Source of the DNA: Candidatus Omnitrophota bacterium
GTDB lineage: Bacteria; Omnitrophota; Gorgyraeia; Gygaellales; Profunditerraquicolaceae
NCBI GenBank assembly: GCA_028687525.1
Contig: JAQTZX010000105.1
Location: forward strand, 1 to 5,601
DNA: 5,601 bases
Direction of reading: 5' to 3'
Shown here: positions 1-5,601 of the stretch, piece after piece
How positions within the stretch are numbered: the stretch's first letter is position 1
How the letters are laid out: each line of letters begins with the position of its first letter
Notes under the pieces: generated by a model
Seen by the model: the letters and a program-made list of their open reading frames with translations, nothing else
Told to the model about the DNA's origin: nothing
Databases searched by the model: none
Translations under genes and position numbers: made by a program

Positions 1-68
1 GGTGTAATTCAGTGGTAGAATGAGAGCTTCCCAAGCTTTCTACGGCGGTTCGATTCCGCTCACCCGCT
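1..68 (+). tRNA. tRNA-Gly (anticodon CCC), missing its first three bases at the window edge
   Basis: The cloverleaf can be drawn by hand. The D stem is ATTC (7-10) with GAAT (18-21). The anticodon stem is AGAGC (23-27) with GCTTT (35-39), around the loop TTCCCAA (28-34), which places the anticodon CCC at 30-32 for reading GGG glycine codons. The T stem is GGCGG (44-48) with CCGCT (56-60), around the loop TTCGATT. The 3' acceptor strand CACCCGC (61-67) pairs with GGTG at 1-4, so three 5' bases (expected GCG) lie outside the window. The discriminator base is T68. The next bases are ATA, so the CCA tail is not encoded and would need CCA-adding enzyme. No terminator is visible in the 59 bp before the next gene. 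Confidence 0.95.
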
Positions 69-127
69 ATAAGATTAGAGTGGAAAACGGCAATTAAAAA
101 ATATTGAACAACGAAGAGAATTTTTAA

Positions 128-835
128 ATGGCGTTTAAAACTCGTTTAAAGTGCGGCCTGCCTGTTCTTTTGATCATAGCAGCCGTTCTGCCGGGAATGA
201 ACGGATGCGAAACTGTTCCGTCTTCCGGGCATCTTCCGCCGCCGGCGGCTTCCACGGTAATCCCGCCGGGTCTGTATCACCGGGTGCAAAAAGGGGAAAC
301 CCTTTGGAGGATCGCCAAAATGTATAATACCGACCTGGATGAGTTGGTTAAGCTGAATCATATTTCCGATGTCTCGGATATTGAAATCGGGCAGTTGATT
401 TTTCTTCCGAAACCGGCGAAACCGGTCTCCCGGAATATGCCTGTTTCCGTCGTAGATAACGAAGATTTTATATGGCCTCTGAAAGGTAAATTGATGGTTG
501 CCTTCGGCCGCATGCATGATAATATACTCAACAGAGGGATCAATATCCAGGCCCCTGAGAATTCGGATGTAGTCGCCGCGCGCAGCGGTACGGTTATTTT
601 TATTTACGACGATTTCTTGAGCTTCGGAAAAACAATCGTTATTGACCACGGGGATAATTTTTCGACGGTATACGCGCGAAATTCACAGATCCTGGTTAAA
701 ACAGGGGATGTGATTGAACGCGGGACATTGATAGCCAAAGTCGGTTCGGCGGGAAGGAACAAAAGCGCGTATCTTCATTTTCAAATACGGAAGGGATCCC
801 TTCCCCAGAATCCGGTGTTTTACCTTCCCCGTTAG
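128..835 (+). CDS. nlpD: NlpD-like LysM/M23 lipoprotein, probable non-catalytic murein amidase activator
   Basis: This 235-residue protein probably binds peptidoglycan and activates a cell-separation amidase (AmiC type), as NlpD does. Residues 1-27 look like a lipoprotein signal: basic start, hydrophobic core LPVLLIIAAV, then MNGC with the lipidated Cys at 27. The lipobox is relaxed. A Pro-rich linker (about 37-48) leads to a LysM domain (about 50-94, YHRVQKGETLWRIA to IGQLIFLP). An M23/LytM domain fills about 116-235 and ends NPVFYLPR, much like NlpD. Zinc ligands are mostly lost: the usual HxxxD is N135 and N139, the His of YAH is R184, and the first His of HxH is Y215; only H217 remains. 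Loss of these ligands is typical of the EnvC/NlpD activators and argues against hydrolase activity. The ATG at 128 has a weak GAAGAG (113-118) nine bases upstream. The next gene starts 29 bp downstream. Family assignment is firm; the activator role and partner are inferred. Confidence 0.88.
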   Translation: MAFKTRLKCGLPVLLIIAAVLPGMNGCETVPSSGHLPPPAASTVIPPGLYHRVQKGETLWRIAKMYNTDLDELVKLNHISDVSDIEIGQLIFLPKPAKPVSRNMPVSVVDNEDFIWPLKGKLMVAFGRMHDNILNRGINIQAPENSDVVAARSGTVIFIYDDFLSFGKTIVIDHGDNFSTVYARNSQILVKTGDVIERGTLIAKVGSAGRNKSAYLHFQIRKGSLPQNPVFYLPR

Positions 836-864
836 AAATTAGGGCGTAAAACGCAGGCAATCGG

Positions 865-2502
865 ATGGCAGAGGATAAACCCGATAGAAACACGGCACTA
901 TTTTTCACGATGAATAGAGATTCATTTTTTGATAGAGAACAGCTTACCGGGCTTTTAAAGAAACGCATTACGGACGCACGGGAAGGATACCGGCAGAATA
1001 TTGCCCTCCTGGGTGAAGAATCCGTAGGAAAAACATCCTTGATATTCAAACTCATCGGAGGATTCAATAACAGGAATACTCTATTCCTTTACCTGGAAAC
1101 ACGCCCGGAAACCATTGATTCTTTCGCGCGCAGGTTCATGGGCGTCCTGCTGTACAATTTTCTTTCCGACGGTTCAACACCGCTCAAAGAAGATATCGCT
1201 TATCTTATCGAGAAAGCCGCTTCCCGCATTCCCAAAACTATTGTCAGGATCAAGGCGATACTCGCCGACCTGGAAAAACGTAAAAAAGAGAATATATTCG
1301 GAGAACTCCTGTCTCTCTGCGACAGCTTGCGGCAGGAAACGCACACCATGTGCGTGGTGATCTTTGATGAATTCCAAAATCTTGAATCGATCGGCAGTAA
1401 AAACATTTTCAAGGAATGGGCGGGGCAACTGGTTTCGCAGAAAAATACCATGTATATAATTATCAGTTCTCTGCCGGTAAAAGCGCAAAATATTCTTTCA
1501 AAAGAACTCAGCCTTTTATTCGGTAATTTCGAGGTCATAGCTGTCGAACCATTCGATTTGAAGACTACCGAACATTATCTCGAGCAGCGCTTGAAAAACC
1601 TGGATCTCAGCCGCGGCCATAGAAATTTTATCGCGCATTTTACCGGCGGCATACCGTTTTACCTGCACACCATATCGGAATCACTCATAAGATCTCCGCA
1701 CACGAACATCACCGTAATACTGGACGACCTGCTTTTTAACACACAGGGTATTTTGCATCAGAAATTTTCCGGTTATCTGAAACGTTTCCTTGACGCACCT
1801 CACGGATCGGAATACGCGTTCATTCTGCACCTTATAGCCGAGGGGCATAACAAATGCCGGGATATCGTGAACCTGACCAGGAAACCAAAAGAGAAAATAC
1901 TGGGAATACTGAATTCCCTGACAGAACAGGGGATGCTTACGCGCAACGGCGATTTCTTTATTTTAAGCGACCGCGTATTCGGTTTCTGGATTCGTTTTGT
2001 GCACCAGGGGAAGATGCATTCGTTTACTTTTGATGCCAAGAACCAGAATGCCATTTTTCACAAAAAGGTCGAGGGTATTCTCCAGGAATACCTGGAAAAT
2101 GAGGATAAACCGTTAATGGAGCGCATCGAGGAACTGCTTCATCTTTTCGGGAACGACCTTATACACATAGAACGGAAAAAAATCCGGTTAAGCCATTTTC
2201 GCGAAATAAAACCCCTGGAGTTAAACGGCAGAGGGATGCGGGAAGGGCTTATCTGCAGGTCAAACGACCGGGTATGGCTTTTCGCGTTTAAAAACGAACT
2301 GCTGACCGAGGAAGACATAACCGAATTCTCAAAAGAATGCAGGAAATACCGTAAAAAACTCGAGTGTAAAATAATCATCGCTTTAAAAGATATCGATTCC
2401 AACAGCCGTTTGCGCGCGCTTGAAGAAAAAATATTGACATGGGACGTAAACAGCCTGAACCAGATAATGGATCTGTTCTTCAAGCCCCGGGTCATTGTAT
2501 AG
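865..2502 (+). CDS. Archaeal-type/STAND-like P-loop ATPase with winged helix and degenerate nuclease-like C-terminus
   Basis: This is a 545-residue ATP-binding protein of unknown role. The N-terminus carries the FxxRE signature of the 'ATPase domain predominantly from Archaea' group (FFDREQLTGLL, 21-31). Walker A follows at 50-57 (GEESVGKT, K56), and Walker B at 164-169 (VVIFDE, D168/E169). A sensor-1-like strand ending in SS lies at 197-202, and the family motif TGGIPFYL at 260-267. A winged-helix region spans about 315-380. Residues about 400-545 resemble the restriction-endonuclease-fold tail (DUF234-like) of such ATPases. In place of the usual ExK there is AFK (474-476), and no clear upstream catalytic Asp is seen, so nuclease activity is doubtful. 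There is no signal peptide or membrane segment, so it is probably cytoplasmic. The start ATG has AGG at 855-857 with seven-base spacing; M16 is an alternative but would cut close to the FxxRE motif. The ATPase call is firm; the tail assignment is from pattern only. Confidence 0.85.
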   Translation: MAEDKPDRNTALFFTMNRDSFFDREQLTGLLKKRITDAREGYRQNIALLGEESVGKTSLIFKLIGGFNNRNTLFLYLETRPETIDSFARRFMGVLLYNFLSDGSTPLKEDIAYLIEKAASRIPKTIVRIKAILADLEKRKKENIFGELLSLCDSLRQETHTMCVVIFDEFQNLESIGSKNIFKEWAGQLVSQKNTMYIIISSLPVKAQNILSKELSLLFGNFEVIAVEPFDLKTTEHYLEQRLKNLDLSRGHRNFIAHFTGGIPFYLHTISESLIRSPHTNITVILDDLLFNTQGILHQKFSGYLKRFLDAPHGSEYAFILHLIAEGHNKCRDIVNLTRKPKEKILGILNSLTEQGMLTRNGDFFILSDRVFGFWIRFVHQGKMHSFTFDAKNQNAIFHKKVEGILQEYLENEDKPLMERIEELLHLFGNDLIHIERKKIRLSHFREIKPLELNGRGMREGLICRSNDRVWLFAFKNELLTEEDITEFSKECRKYRKKLECKIIIALKDIDSNSRLRALEEKILTWDVNSLNQIMDLFFKPRVIV

Positions 2503-2602
2503 AAAAAAAAGATCGCAATTCGTAGATCGGATAAGGAAGTAATATAAACAAATTCTTTATTCTTGCGAATTACGGGTTACGATTAACGAACCGGCAGGTT
2601 TC

Positions 2603-3091
2603 ATGAAAATAATCGTACTTTCTGATCTGCACATACCCTCCGCGGCAGACGATATTCCCGAGGGCGTATATTCCGCGATTAAAAAAGCGGATATGCTTAT
2701 TCTCGCCGGTGACCTGGGAGACTTAGACATGTACGATAGACTAAAGAAATTATGCCCCCTGATCAAAGCGGTCAGCGGAAACATGGACAGTGAAGCGCTT
2801 AAGAAAAAGCTTCCGGATAAAGCGGTTTTCAGCGTTGCGGGGATTAAGATAGGGCTGATGCACGGATACGGGGCACCGGAGAAACTGCCTGAGATTGCCG
2901 GGAAAACTTTTAAAAATGATAAAGTCCAGGCGGTTATTTTCGGTCATTCGCACCAGCCGTTTAACCAAACGGTAAACGGGGTTCTTTATTTCAACCCCGG
3001 CAGCCCCACGGACAAAGTATTCGCGCCATTTAATTCATTCGGAATACTGGAAATAAACGGCGGGATAAAAGCGCGGATAGTTAAATTATGA
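2603..3091 (+). CDS. YfcE/MJ0936-type metallophosphoesterase
   Basis: A compact 162-residue calcineurin-like phosphoesterase, full length for the small YfcE/MJ0936 subfamily. These enzymes use two metal ions, commonly Mn or Ni, and cleave phosphodiesters such as bis-pNPP in vitro; physiological substrates are mostly unknown. All metal-binding motifs are present in order: SDLH (D8, H10), AGD (D37), GN (N60 in VSGNMD), MHG (H87) and GHSH (H115, H117), followed by the subfamily's FNPGS at 130-134. No residue that I would call essential is missing. There is no signal peptide, so the protein should be cytosolic. The ATG at 2603 is supported by the immediate start of the first beta strand (MKIIVLSDLH). 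AGG at 2596-2598 is only four bases away, a short spacing. A 100-bp gap separates it from the ATPase gene. The stop codon overlaps a possible short ORF by ATGA. Confidence 0.93.
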   Translation: MKIIVLSDLHIPSAADDIPEGVYSAIKKADMLILAGDLGDLDMYDRLKKLCPLIKAVSGNMDSEALKKKLPDKAVFSVAGIKIGLMHGYGAPEKLPEIAGKTFKNDKVQAVIFGHSHQPFNQTVNGVLYFNPGSPTDKVFAPFNSFGILEINGGIKARIVKL

Positions 3092-3138
3092 AGCTCCGAG
3101 GGTTTAAAGCCCGCGGTTTTAGCGCCGCCGAAGTATAA
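3088..3138 (+). other. Possible 16-codon ORF coupled by ATGA overlap
   Basis: The ATG at 3088 overlaps the phosphoesterase stop codon (ATGA) and opens a frame of 16 codons ending at TAA 3136-3138, starting MKLRGFKARG. It ends 31 bp before the HIT gene. It could be a translational bridge or leader peptide, but an ORF of this size is easily due to chance. No good ribosome site is visible apart from the coupling itself, and the peptide matches no family I know. Confidence 0.15.
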
Positions 3139-3169
3139 ACATACTCTAAACCGGAAACAGCGGATTATT

Positions 3170-3679
3170 ATGGATAAATTGTGGGCACCCTGGAGGATCA
3201 CTTATATTCGATCCGCGAAGAAAAAAACGAAATGTATTTTTTGCGGCGCCCGGGGAAAGCCATATAAAAATCATTATCTTATTTTCAAAAGCCGGCATTC
3301 CTTGTGCATGCTTAATCTCTACCCGTATAATAACGGACATCTTCTGGTGGCGCCGCTGCGGCATACGGGCGAAATAGCGGAGCTTTCCGATGCGGAAATG
3401 CTTGATCTCATGAAAACGGTCGTAAAATCCCGGAAGCTTCTCGATACGTTGCTGAAACCGCACGGTTACAATATCGGGATTAATATTTCCGAAACCGCCA
3501 GAGCGGGGATCCAGAACCACATCCATATCCATCTTGTTCCCCGGTGGAAAGGAGATACCAATTTTATGCCGGTTGCGGCCGGGACAAAAATTATTTCGCA
3601 GTCCCTTGATGAATTATACAAACAGCTCAAAAAATGTTACGTGGAGTATGCTGAACAAAAAAACGATAAAAATTATTGA
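3170..3679 (+). CDS. HIT-family nucleotide hydrolase/transferase (Ap4A phosphorylase-like)
   Basis: This 169-residue histidine-triad protein belongs to the branch that begins MDKLWAPWR, which includes bacterial Ap4A phosphorylase/hydrolase-like enzymes acting on dinucleoside polyphosphates or nucleotidyl conjugates. The triad is intact: H117, H119 and H121 in NHIHIHLVPRW, with H119 the expected nucleophile forming the nucleotidyl intermediate. The trailing GDTNFMPV (128-135) is typical of the branch. An N-terminal CIFC pair (C22, C25) suggests a structural zinc site. NNGHLLVAP (54-62) is the usual strand before the helix. The start is well supported because MDKLWAPWR is the family's normal N-terminus, although only a weak ribosome site (GGAAACAGCGGA, 3153-3164) precedes it. 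The gene lies 78 bp after the phosphoesterase, and its last 32 bases overlap the dGTPase frame if that begins at 3648. The family is certain; the exact substrate is not. Confidence 0.95.
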   Translation: MDKLWAPWRITYIRSAKKKTKCIFCGARGKPYKNHYLIFKSRHSLCMLNLYPYNNGHLLVAPLRHTGEIAELSDAEMLDLMKTVVKSRKLLDTLLKPHGYNIGINISETARAGIQNHIHIHLVPRWKGDTNFMPVAAGTKIISQSLDELYKQLKKCYVEYAEQKNDKNY

Positions 3680-4802
3680 ACGGGAATTGCTCGCTTCCTT
3701 CGCGATGAAAAGCTCGGAGACCAGGGGAAGGGTTTATCCGGAAGAAGAACATCCATATCGAAGCGCCTATCAGAGAGACCGGGACAGGATCATCCATTCC
3801 GCGGCCTTCCGGCGGCTGGAATACAAAACGCAGGTATTTGTGAATCATGAAGGGGATTATTACCGTACCAGGCTTACTCATACCCTTGAAGTTGCCCAGA
3901 TCGCGCGTACTATCGCATTCGCGCTCCGTCTGAACGTTGATTTGACCGAAGCCATAGCCCTTGCCCATGACGTCGGGCATACCCCGTTCGGACATTCCGG
4001 GGAAGACGCCCTGAACGAATTAATGGATTCCAGCGGCGGGTTTAATCACAATCTTCACGGTTTACGGGTTGTAGATGAACTTGAAGAACGCTATCCGGAT
4101 TTTCCCGGACTGAACCTGACCTGGGAAGTACGGGAGGGAATTGTCAAACATTCCACCGCTTTCGATACCGCCGTGAAGATAAAAGGGCTGGCGCCGGAAG
4201 AAATGCCCACACTGGAAACTCAGATAGTGGACATTGCCGATGAGATCGCGTACGACAATCACGATATTGACGACGGCCTTACTTCCGGACTTTTAGACGA
4301 AGCGGACCTGGAAAAACTGCTTCTCTGGGATAAAATATGCCGGGCAATTCCCAAAAAATATGCTACAATAGATAAGGATAAAAAAAGGCACCATATCATC
4401 AGGGCACTTATCAATATGCAGGTTACCGATCTGATCGCCCGGACTGAACATACCATACGCAAAAAACGCATCAGATCCTGCATGGATGTGAAACGATGCG
4501 GGGAAAAGCTCGCCTCTTTCAGCCCCGAGCTTCAAAATCTGCGCAGGCCTTTGAGGGAAATGTTGATGAAAAACCTATATCATCATTACCGGGTTGTGCG
4601 TATGGCGGATAAAGCGAAACGATTTATTAAAGATCTTTTTGAATTGTACGTTTCAACGCCTCAGGCTCTTCCGATGCATATTCAGAAACGCATCGAGACC
4701 GACGGAGTGGAACGGGCCGTATGCGATTATATCGCAGGAATGACCGATCGATATGCTTTGGACGAATATAAAAAATTGTTCTACCCCTACGAAAAGGTAT
4801 AA
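3648..4802 (+). CDS. dgt: Deoxyguanosinetriphosphate triphosphohydrolase-like protein (HD domain)
   Basis: This HD-superfamily enzyme converts dNTPs (classically dGTP) to deoxynucleoside and triphosphate, thereby controlling dNTP pools. Numbered from the 3648 start (384 residues), the signatures are MKSSETRGR (20-28), RDRDRIIHSAAFRRL (43-57), RLTHTLEVAQIAR (75-87, metal ligand H78), HDVGHTPFGH (107-116, H107/D108) and ADEIAY (197-202, D198). All four HD metal ligands are therefore present. The same frame is open back to an ATG at 3534, but the extra 38 residues lie inside the HIT gene, in another frame, and do not look like dGTPase. The ATG at 3648 is chosen because family members carry a short helix before the AMKSS motif. 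Its GGAG (3643-3646) is only one base away, so termination-coupled re-initiation is likely. M20 (3705) is the fallback start. Substrate preference cannot be read from the sequence, so a broader dNTPase is possible. Confidence 0.93.
   Translation: MLNKKTIKIIERELLASFAMKSSETRGRVYPEEEHPYRSAYQRDRDRIIHSAAFRRLEYKTQVFVNHEGDYYRTRLTHTLEVAQIARTIAFALRLNVDLTEAIALAHDVGHTPFGHSGEDALNELMDSSGGFNHNLHGLRVVDELEERYPDFPGLNLTWEVREGIVKHSTAFDTAVKIKGLAPEEMPTLETQIVDIADEIAYDNHDIDDGLTSGLLDEADLEKLLLWDKICRAIPKKYATIDKDKKRHHIIRALINMQVTDLIARTEHTIRKKRIRSCMDVKRCGEKLASFSPELQNLRRPLREMLMKNLYHHYRVVRMADKAKRFIKDLFELYVSTPQALPMHIQKRIETDGVERAVCDYIAGMTDRYALDEYKKLFYPYEKV
4736..4740 (+). promoter_or_regulatory. Candidate ribosome binding site for the GAF/HD-GYP gene
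   Basis: AGGAA lies 12 bases before the ATG at 4753, inside the dGTPase coding region. The spacing is longer than ideal. It is the best Shine-Dalgarno-like string near that ATG and would permit coupled translation of the overlapping gene. The rival AAAGG at 4792-4796 would serve a CTG start at 4807. Confidence 0.3.
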
Positions 4803-5601
4803 GACGCTGATTTCTTCGGTACACAGCATTTACCGGCTCGTGAATTCCACTTTTGAGTTTAAGGAACTCATCTGCCGGCTGGGAAGGCTGCTTTGCCAGA
4901 TATTCAACGCCCGTTCATGCCTGATCATCATTCTTGATCCTTCCAAAAAATATTCCATATTGCGCTGTAATATCTACGGAAAGAACAAAGAGGTGGTGGA
5001 TAAAAAAAAGATTGTATCCGACCCTACGGAGAAACGGATTATCCGAAAATTCCTGTCCGTGCGCAAGTTGCATTTAATGGGGGTTCCCCTCGTGTCCGAA
5101 GATATCATGGGCGCTATCATTATCAAACGAAGCAAGGGAGACGCTCCCTTTGACGCCTATGACGAAGAGATACTCAGCACTATAGCCGAACAAGCGATGA
5201 TCGGTATAAAGAATCTCCAGCTCTACGAAGAACAGCAGAGGATAATAGTAGGAAGCATCAAGTCCATAGTCACCCTGCTGGATACGCGCGTCCCCCGGGA
5301 ATATACCCATTCGCATTATTTCAGCCGTCTGGTAACCGCTCTCGGCGAGCAGATGCACCTGGACGAAAAACAGATCGAGAGTATTAATTATGCCAGCCAT
5401 CTGCATGACACGGGAAAGGTCGATATACCGCTGGCGATACTGACCAAAACCACCAAGTTAACGCCCCGCGAGTATAATATCATCAAACAGCATCCGCTTA
5501 CCGCGGCGGAGATCCTGCGCCCCCTGCAGATACTCAAACCCGCAATCCCGATCATCATGCATCATCACGAAAAATATAACGGGACCGGATATCCTTCCCG
5601 G
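4753..5601 (+). CDS. GAF and HD-GYP domain protein, probable cyclic-di-GMP phosphodiesterase (3' end outside window)
   Basis: The open frame runs to the window edge (283 codons, no stop). From the ATG at 4753, a helical lead-in (about 17-40, ISSVHSIYRLVNS) precedes a GAF sensory domain (about 35-155), then a connecting helix (LYEEQQRIIVGS) and an HD-GYP domain from about residue 170. HD-GYP motifs seen are H186 (THSH), the HD pair H218/D219 in LHDTGK, K222, H247 (KQHP), HHHE (270-273) and GTGYP (277-281). These are the metal ligands and the signature of phosphodiesterases that degrade c-di-GMP. GAF usually binds a small ligand and controls the output domain. No membrane segment is visible, so it is probably a soluble sensor. 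The start is uncertain: 4753 overlaps dgt by 50 bases; CTG 4807 is non-overlapping and leaves the lead-in intact; GTG 4840 would cut into it. The remainder of the HD-GYP domain lies beyond 5601. Confidence 0.9.
   Translation, partial: MLWTNIKNCSTPTKRYKTLISSVHSIYRLVNSTFEFKELICRLGRLLCQIFNARSCLIIILDPSKKYSILRCNIYGKNKEVVDKKKIVSDPTEKRIIRKFLSVRKLHLMGVPLVSEDIMGAIIIKRSKGDAPFDAYDEEILSTIAEQAMIGIKNLQLYEEQQRIIVGSIKSIVTLLDTRVPREYTHSHYFSRLVTALGEQMHLDEKQIESINYASHLHDTGKVDIPLAILTKTTKLTPREYNIIKQHPLTAAEILRPLQILKPAIPIIMHHHEKYNGTGYPSR

Noticed and set aside
1..127. tRNA 3' end as an integration site for a mobile element
   Set aside because: No integrase gene lies downstream and no second copy of the tRNA 3' end was seen in the window. 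The following genes look like chromosomal housekeeping genes.
146..649. Long open frame on the minus strand (167 codons)
   Set aside because: It lies wholly inside the lipoprotein gene, has no recognisable domain and is rich in Arg and Asn from antisense codons. The plus-strand frame carries clear LysM and M23 motifs.
865..2502. ATPase as the core of a new defence system
   Set aside because: STAND-like and archaeal-type ATPases do occur in defence, but the neighbours here are envelope and nucleotide housekeeping genes. No toxin, effector, methylase or reverse transcriptase is nearby, and the nuclease-like tail appears inactive.
2503..2602. Possible promoter with TAATAT at 2540-2545, and an imperfect inverted repeat of CGCAATTCGTA and TGCGAATTACG
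   Set aside because: No credible -35 box stands at the right distance from TAATAT. The repeat arms differ at two of eleven positions and have no T tract, so neither a promoter nor a terminator can be supported.
3095..3130. GC-rich stretch GCGGTTTTAGCGCCGC as a terminator hairpin
   Set aside because: Only a four-base stem (GCGG with CCGC) forms and no run of T follows.
5074..5406. Minus-strand open frame of 110 codons
   Set aside because: It is antisense to the GAF/HD-GYP gene, whose frame shows conserved catalytic motifs; no family resemblance was seen in the minus frame.

Overview
The window reads as an ordinary chromosomal stretch from a Gram-negative (diderm) bacterium of moderate G+C. 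The evidence for a diderm is the NlpD-like envelope lipoprotein with a LysM module and a non-catalytic M23 domain. The gene set (NlpD-like protein, archaeal-type ATPase, YfcE-like phosphodiesterase, HIT protein, dGTPase, GAF/HD-GYP protein) and the style of the proteins recall uncultured lineages such as Candidatus Omnitrophota. That placement is an impression and could not be tested here. All supported genes lie on the + strand.

Layout. Positions 1-68 hold a tRNA-Gly (anticodon CCC) that has lost its first three bases to the window edge. After 59 bp comes the NlpD-like lipoprotein gene (128-835). It is followed, 29 bp later, by a 545-residue P-loop ATPase of the archaeal-ATPase/STAND-like type (865-2502). 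A 100-bp gap precedes a YfcE/MJ0936-type metallophosphoesterase (2603-3091). A 78-bp gap, possibly holding a 16-codon ORF coupled by an ATGA overlap, leads to a HIT-family nucleotide hydrolase/transferase (3170-3679). The dGTPase gene (start taken as 3648, stop 4802) overlaps the end of the HIT gene. A GAF plus HD-GYP gene (probable start 4753) overlaps the end of the dGTPase gene and runs off the right edge.

How the genes may work together. The last three genes overlap in series, so they are probably one translationally coupled transcript, and the short upstream gaps allow co-transcription from the lipoprotein gene onward. The four downstream products are all phosphoester or phosphoanhydride enzymes: a metallophosphoesterase, a dinucleoside-polyphosphate-type HIT enzyme, a dNTP triphosphohydrolase and a cyclic-di-GMP-type phosphodiesterase. 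The theme is therefore nucleotide clean-up and signalling, next to an envelope and cell-division factor. No mobile element, CRISPR array, rRNA or clear terminator was seen. The least understood gene is the ATPase, whose C-terminal region looks like a nuclease-fold domain that has lost its catalytic acids.
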